Below are positions 6,731-9,659 of a stretch of DNA of 9,659 bases, piece by piece. Within the stretch, counting starts at the first letter, position 1. Each line of letters opens with the position of its first letter. Origin of the DNA: JANXAZ01 sp037446605 (GTDB lineage: Bacteria; Pseudomonadota; Alphaproteobacteria; Geminicoccales; Geminicoccaceae); contig JBBIIE010000136.1 in the NCBI GenBank assembly GCA_037446605.1, forward strand, positions 1 through 9,659, written 5' to 3'. The notes beneath the pieces are model-generated. The model saw only the letters and a program-made list of their open reading frames with translations. It had not been told where the DNA came from and did not search any database. Made by a program: the position numbers and the translations under genes.

Positions 6731-7698
6731 CCGGCCCTCCGCTCGTCGCCGCGGGTGAGCGCGCGCACGTAGAAATAGCCCATCGCCATCATCACCGCGA
6801 ACAGGATCACCGAGTAGGCCGAGGCGAGGCCGAAGCGGATCCGCCCGAACGCCAGATTGTAGATCGCGGTGATCCAGATGTCGGACGCCCCGGCCGGCCC
6901 GCCGCCGGTCATCACGAACGGGATCGTGAAGGAGTTGAGGTTGGCCACCAGCAGCAGCAGCACGGTCACGAGCGTGACACCCTTGAGGTGCGGCAGGGTG
7001 ACGTGCAGGAAGCGCTGCAGGGCGTTGGCGCCGTCGACGCGCGCGGCGCGCAGGAGCTGCTCGGGCACGGTCTGCAGGCCGGCGAGCAGCATGATCATCG
7101 CGAAGGGGAACTCCTTCCAGACGTTGACCACGATCAGCGAGGCCAGCACGCGGTCGACGTCGTCGAGGAAGTTGATCGGCTCGGCCGCCACACCCAGGCG
7201 CACGAGCGTGGCGCCGATCACCCCGAAGTCGCTGTGGTACATCCACCGCCAGACGTAGGACGCCGCCACCGCGCTGATCACGTAGGGCACCAGCAGCACG
7301 CCGCGCAGCAGGCCGCGGCCGCGGAACTCGCGGTCGAGCACGAGGGCCGCGCCGAGGCCGAGGAGGAACGCGAACAGCGTCGACCAGAGGGTCCACACGA
7401 GCGTGTTCCAGGTCACCTCGTGGAAGCTCTCGGCGGCCAGGATCCGGCCGTAATTGTCGAGGCCGACATAGATCTTGTCCTCGAGGGCGAGGCTCGGCGG
7501 CGTGTTGAAGAACGAGAGGTAGACCGTGAAGTAGACGGGGTAGGCGATGACCAGCGCCATCACGCCGAGCGCCGGCAGCACGTAGAGATAGTCGGCGCGG
7601 TGGCGGACGATGCGGGCGAGGAGGCCGGGCCGGCGCGGCCGCCGCAGCGCCGTTCCCGCCCCGCCGGCCGCGCCCTCGGCGGTCGGACCCGCAGCCAC
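6727..7698 (-). CDS. Carbohydrate ABC transporter permease, MalF/UgpA-like (first permease)
   Basis: The protein has 323 residues. A positively charged cytoplasmic tail (about 18-35) is followed by hydrophobic segments at roughly 37-64, 97-121, 131-152, 184-209, 241-263 and 293-312. The EAA loop is EQLLRAARVDGANALQRF (213-230) with P236, as in binding-protein-dependent permeases. PYVISAVAASYVWRWM and the TGGGPAGAS segment after the fifth helix are typical of the MalF/UgpA/LacF group. Two in-frame GTG codons compete for the start. I prefer 7698, because the strong GGGGAGGT (7709-7716) lies 10 nt before it; the GTG at 7710 overlaps that same ribosome site and would add only four residues. The stop overlaps the start of the second permease. 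A 60-nt gap with a hairpin separates it from the binding-protein gene. Confidence 0.95.
   Translation of the reverse strand: MAAGPTAEGAAGGAGTALRRPRRPGLLARIVRHRADYLYVLPALGVMALVIAYPVYFTVYLSFFNTPPSLALEDKIYVGLDNYGRILAAESFHEVTWNTLVWTLWSTLFAFLLGLGAALVLDREFRGRGLLRGVLLVPYVISAVAASYVWRWMYHSDFGVIGATLVRLGVAAEPINFLDDVDRVLASLIVVNVWKEFPFAMIMLLAGLQTVPEQLLRAARVDGANALQRFLHVTLPHLKGVTLVTVLLLLVANLNSFTIPFVMTGGGPAGASDIWITAIYNLAFGRIRFGLASAYSVILFAVMMAMGYFYVRALTRGDERRAG
6735..6740 (-). promoter_or_regulatory. Ribosome binding site for the second permease inside the first permease gene
   Basis: GGAGGG sits 4 nt before the GTG at 6730 and within the last codons of the first permease. Together with the GTGA overlap it supports coupled translation of the two channel subunits. 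Confidence 0.65.
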
Positions 7699-7708
7699 GC
7701 TCGACCGC

Positions 7709-7716
7709 ACCTCCCC
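7709..7716 (-). promoter_or_regulatory. Ribosome binding site deciding the first permease start
   Basis: GGGGAGGT is a near-perfect Shine-Dalgarno sequence. It overlaps the in-frame GTG at 7710 and lies 10 nt before the GTG at 7698, so it favours 7698 as the true start. Confidence 0.65.
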
Positions 7717-7722
7717 TGGAAC

Positions 7723-7753
7723 CGCCCGGCGCGGAGCCGGCCGCCGCCGGGCG
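7723..7753 (-). promoter_or_regulatory. Intergenic hairpin between binding-protein and permease genes
   Basis: A perfect 9-bp inverted repeat (CGCCCGGCG at 7723-7731, CGCCGGGCG at 7745-7753) encloses a 13-nt loop, 5 nt after the binding-protein stop and just before the permease's ribosome site. There is no T-run, so it is not a standard intrinsic terminator. In other binding-protein operons such hairpins protect the upstream mRNA from 3' exonucleases and keep the binding protein in excess of the membrane parts; that role is inferred here. Confidence 0.5.
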
Positions 7754-7758
7754 CGCGC

Positions 7759-9252
7759 TCAGACGTCGTTGATCAGCGCCTTGATCTTCCTGGCGGCATC
7801 GTCGCAGGCCTGCGCCACCGTCATCTTCCGGGTGAGCGCGTTCTGCATCATGTCGGGCACGATGATGTTCATGATCTCGGCCGACTCGGCGATCACCGGG
7901 AACGGGATGCCGTAGGGCAGCATCGAGGTGGTGACGTTGAGGAAGCGGATCTGCTCGAGTCGCTGCTTCATCCAGGAGGTGCGGAAGCCGCGCCGGTTGC
8001 CGGGGTTGGAGGCCGACCAGGCGATCTTGGTCGACCATTCCGGCCCGGTGTGGAAGGCGACGAAGGCCCGCGCCGCGTCCATGTCCATCTTGCCGTCGAC
8101 ATGCCGCGGATTGAAGATGTGGATGTTCGAGCCGCCGAACACCACCGCGCGTCGGGCCGGCCCCTTGGGCAGGAGCCCGTAGCGCATGTTCTCGACCACG
8201 GCATCGGCGATCTTCTTGTGCTCGCCGGTCGCCTTCCTGGCGCGCTCGACCATGACCGCGTACTCGGAGGGGTGCGCGATCATCATCGCCAGCTGCCCGG
8301 CGATGAACGGGTCCTGGTTCTCGTTCTGCGTGTTGGTGAGCGCCGAGGTCGGCACCGACCGGTCGCGCACGTACATGTCGTAGGAGGCCTGCAGCGAGGC
8401 CTTCGAGCCCTCGTTGTTGATGTAGATCTTCTTGTAGGTCGGCGCCGCCTCGGCCTCGTCGAGCGCGCCGCCGCCATAGGCCCAGCATTGCGGCATGTAG
8501 CGGAACGGCGTGTTGCCGGCGTTCTGCCGGGCCACGAGACCGTAGCCGTTCTTGCCGGTCTTCTCCTTGATCAGCCTCGAGTAGGTGACGAGGTCGTCCC
8601 AGGTCGCGGGCGGCTTCTCCGGATCGAGCCCCGCCTCGGCGAAGATCGCGGCGTTCCAGATGAGCGCCATCGTCTCGTTGTTGGTCGGCACACCGTAGGT
8701 CTTGCCCTGCCAGGTGACCGACTTCATGGCACCCGGCCAGAAATCGTCGGTCGCGTGCCCGACATCCTCCGGGCGCAGCGGGGTCAGCTGCCCCTTGGCG
8801 GCGAACTCGACGCCCCAGAGGATGGGCAGCCGCGCGACCATCGGCGCCGCGTTGCCGAGCGCCGCCGTCCGGAGCTTGTTGAGCATGTCGTTGTAGCCGA
8901 GGCTCTGCTTCTCGACCACGATGTTGGGGTAGGTCTTCCGGAAGGCGGCCCAGAGTGCCGCGTCGATCTCGTGCTCGATGCGCGGCTGCGCCTCGGTCGG
9001 GCCGACGTACCAGTAGGTGAGCCGGCCCTTGTAGTCGAGCGGCACGACCTTGGCGCACTCGGCCGCGGTGTCGACCTCGAGCGTCCCGGCCATCTCGGCG
9101 ACGCTCTCGGGGGTCCAGTCGGCGGCCTGCGCCCAGGCCTCGCCGACCCCGTCCGGCAGCCCGGCCGCCAGCACGGCGCCGGCGGCACCCTGCAGCAGCC
9201 GGCGCCGATCGATCGCGCCCGAGAGCCCGTCCGTGGAGCGCCCGCTGGTCAT
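7759..9252 (-). CDS. ABC transporter extracellular solute-binding protein (family 1), predicted Tat-exported
   Basis: The 497-residue precursor is long for the family (commonly about 420-450). The N-terminus has a twin-arginine-like motif, DRRRLLQG (15-22), a short hydrophobic stretch (about 22-31) and a likely cleavage site at AWAQA (39-43), so it is probably folded before export to the periplasm, though Sec export is not excluded. About 45 residues of extension, with one Cys (ECAK), precede the first strand of the binding fold. The mature part shows family 1 features: WAAFRKTYPNIVVE, a KLRTAALGNAAPMV segment, WQGKTYGVPTNNETMALIWN and the later FIAGQLAMMIAHPSEYAVM. Its job is to capture the substrate and deliver it to the two permeases. 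The ATG at 9252 has GGGAGAGAGG just upstream. It is the first gene after the predicted promoter and so heads the operon. The ligand is unknown; the neighbouring dehydratases suggest an acidic sugar or its oligomer. Confidence 0.95.
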   Translation of the reverse strand: MTSGRSTDGLSGAIDRRRLLQGAAGAVLAAGLPDGVGEAWAQAADWTPESVAEMAGTLEVDTAAECAKVVPLDYKGRLTYWYVGPTEAQPRIEHEIDAALWAAFRKTYPNIVVEKQSLGYNDMLNKLRTAALGNAAPMVARLPILWGVEFAAKGQLTPLRPEDVGHATDDFWPGAMKSVTWQGKTYGVPTNNETMALIWNAAIFAEAGLDPEKPPATWDDLVTYSRLIKEKTGKNGYGLVARQNAGNTPFRYMPQCWAYGGGALDEAEAAPTYKKIYINNEGSKASLQASYDMYVRDRSVPTSALTNTQNENQDPFIAGQLAMMIAHPSEYAVMVERARKATGEHKKIADAVVENMRYGLLPKGPARRAVVFGGSNIHIFNPRHVDGKMDMDAARAFVAFHTGPEWSTKIAWSASNPGNRRGFRTSWMKQRLEQIRFLNVTTSMLPYGIPFPVIAESAEIMNIIVPDMMQNALTRKMTVAQACDDAARKIKALINDV

Positions 9253-9306
9253 CGCCTCTCTCCCGATCCCCTGGTCCGGTCGTGGTCGGCCCGCCGGTTT
9301 CGAGGT

Positions 9307-9335
9307 TTTGTCCGACCGCCCCCGGGCCGTGTCAA
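9307..9335 (-). promoter_or_regulatory. Candidate sigma70 promoter of the transporter/dehydratase operon
   Basis: A perfect -35 hexamer TTGACA (9335-9330) is followed, after a 17-bp spacer, by GACAAA (9312-9307), which matches three of six bases of the -10 consensus. It stands out as an AT-richer patch in very GC-rich DNA. Transcription would start around 9300, giving a leader of roughly 50 nt before the ATG at 9252. No regulator gene is in the window. The weak -10 would suit an activated promoter, which is inference. Confidence 0.5.
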
Positions 9336-9368
9336 GGGTCGGGCGGCGGCGGCGCGGGGCCCGGTCGG

Positions 9369-9443
9369 TGGCGTCCCCAACGGGACTCGAACCCGTGTTC
9401 CCACCTTGAAAGGGTGGTGTCCTGACCTCTAGACGATGGGGAC
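9369..9443 (-). tRNA. tRNA-Glu (anticodon TTC)
   Basis: The cloverleaf folds completely. The acceptor stem is GTCCCCA with TGGGGAC, with discriminator G and an encoded CCA. The D-arm contains TCTAGAGGTCAGGAC. The anticodon stem CCACC/GGTGG carries loop CTTTCAA with anticodon TTC at 9410-9408. The T-arm is ACGGG-TTCGAGT-CCCGT. Overall it closely resembles bacterial tRNA-Glu as known from E. coli. It sits 45 nt after the recJ stop and 116 nt before the binding-protein gene, on the same strand as both. Confidence 0.97.
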
Positions 9444-9467
9444 CGCGCCTCCGTGTACGGAGCGCGG
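9444..9467 (-). other. Hairpin abutting the 5' end of tRNA-Glu
   Basis: The transcript between recJ and the tRNA can fold CCGCGC-TCCG with CGGA-(G)-GCGCGG around a TACA loop; the last pair would use the tRNA's first base. No T-run follows, so it is unlikely to be a standard terminator for recJ. It may mark the RNase P processing site if the tRNA is co-transcribed with recJ. Alternatively, TTGATC (9480-9475) with TACACG (9457-9452), 17 bp apart, could be a weak tRNA promoter lying in the same stretch. Confidence 0.3.
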
Positions 9468-9488
9468 GGCCGCCGATCAAGGGTGCCT

Positions 9489-9659
9489 TCAGCCGGGTGC
9501 CGCGTCCTCGATCTCGAAGCTCGCCCGCGGCAGGCCGCGCCAGCGCTCGAGCTTGACCCGGCCGGCCAGGCGCAGCGGCTCGCCGCGCCGCTGCAGCGCC
9601 CCGCCGAGCGCCCGCTCGCCGGCGCGGAAGGCGATCCCGCGCACCCGTCCGGCGGCGGT
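9489..9659 (-). CDS. recJ: RecJ single-stranded-DNA exonuclease, C-terminal fragment (5' end beyond window)
   Basis: Only the last 56 codons and the TGA stop are inside the window. The translated end contains GRVRGIAFRAGERALGGAL, then LRLAGRVKLERWRG and a final FEIEDAAPG. This pattern (V+xIAFRA, LxGxLKxxxWRG, xxIEDA) matches the C-terminal OB-fold domain of RecJ, a 5'-3' single-strand DNA exonuclease used in recombination and mismatch repair. The catalytic DHH domain lies outside the window and cannot be checked. I call it from the C-terminal motif alone, so confidence is moderate to high. It runs in the same direction as tRNA-Glu. Confidence 0.8.
   Translation of the reverse strand, partial: TAAGRVRGIAFRAGERALGGALQRRGEPLRLAGRVKLERWRGLPRASFEIEDAAPG

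Noticed and set aside
9336..9368. Possible terminator after tRNA-Glu
   Set aside because: The stretch is GC-rich but I found no convincing stem followed by a T-run.

Overview
This is a very GC-rich stretch (by eye around 70% G+C). Every gene I can support lies on the minus strand. It looks like a high-GC proteobacterial chromosome. The 3' end of recJ next to tRNA-Glu, a TspO gene and several GTG starts suggest an alphaproteobacterium, but that is inference and not proven here.

In the direction of transcription (right to left) the layout is as follows. The end of recJ (9489-9659) comes first, then tRNA-Glu(TTC) (9369-9443). A 116-bp gap follows that holds a good candidate sigma70 promoter. 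Next comes a complete CUT1-type carbohydrate ABC importer: a twin-arginine-type periplasmic binding protein (7759-9252), a MalF/UgpA-like permease (6727-7698), a MalG/UgpE-like permease (5867-6730, overlapping its neighbour by GTGA) and a MalK/UgpC-like ATPase (4736-5833). Four enzyme genes follow: enolase-superfamily dehydratase-like protein A (3516-4694), enolase-superfamily protein B (2242-3396), an RraA-like aldolase-family protein (1489-2235) and enolase-superfamily protein C (263-1459). A TspO/MBR gene (1-241) runs off the left edge.

The simplest reading is an uptake-and-degradation operon for sugar acids (aldonates, uronates or aldarates). The ABC importer would bring in an acid sugar. 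The enolase-superfamily enzymes would dehydrate it, or epimerise it, to a 2-keto-3-deoxy acid. The RraA-like protein, whose family includes pyruvate-forming class II aldolases, could then cleave that product. No dehydrogenase, lactonase, kinase or regulator is visible, which fits a substrate that arrives already oxidised.

The unusual point is three different enolase-superfamily enzymes in one operon. A and B keep an Asp-x-His metal/acid motif, with all the catalytic residues spaced as I recall them for E. coli D-galactonate dehydratase. C has lost that His, and B has Arg where A and C have Lys on the second barrel strand. The exact substrate cannot be read from the sequence. A 119-bp gap with a hairpin between A and B, and a 9-bp-stem hairpin between the binding-protein and permease genes, suggest internal expression control.

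No gene-free stretch exceeds about 120 bp. I saw no insertion sequences, CRISPR arrays or phage genes.
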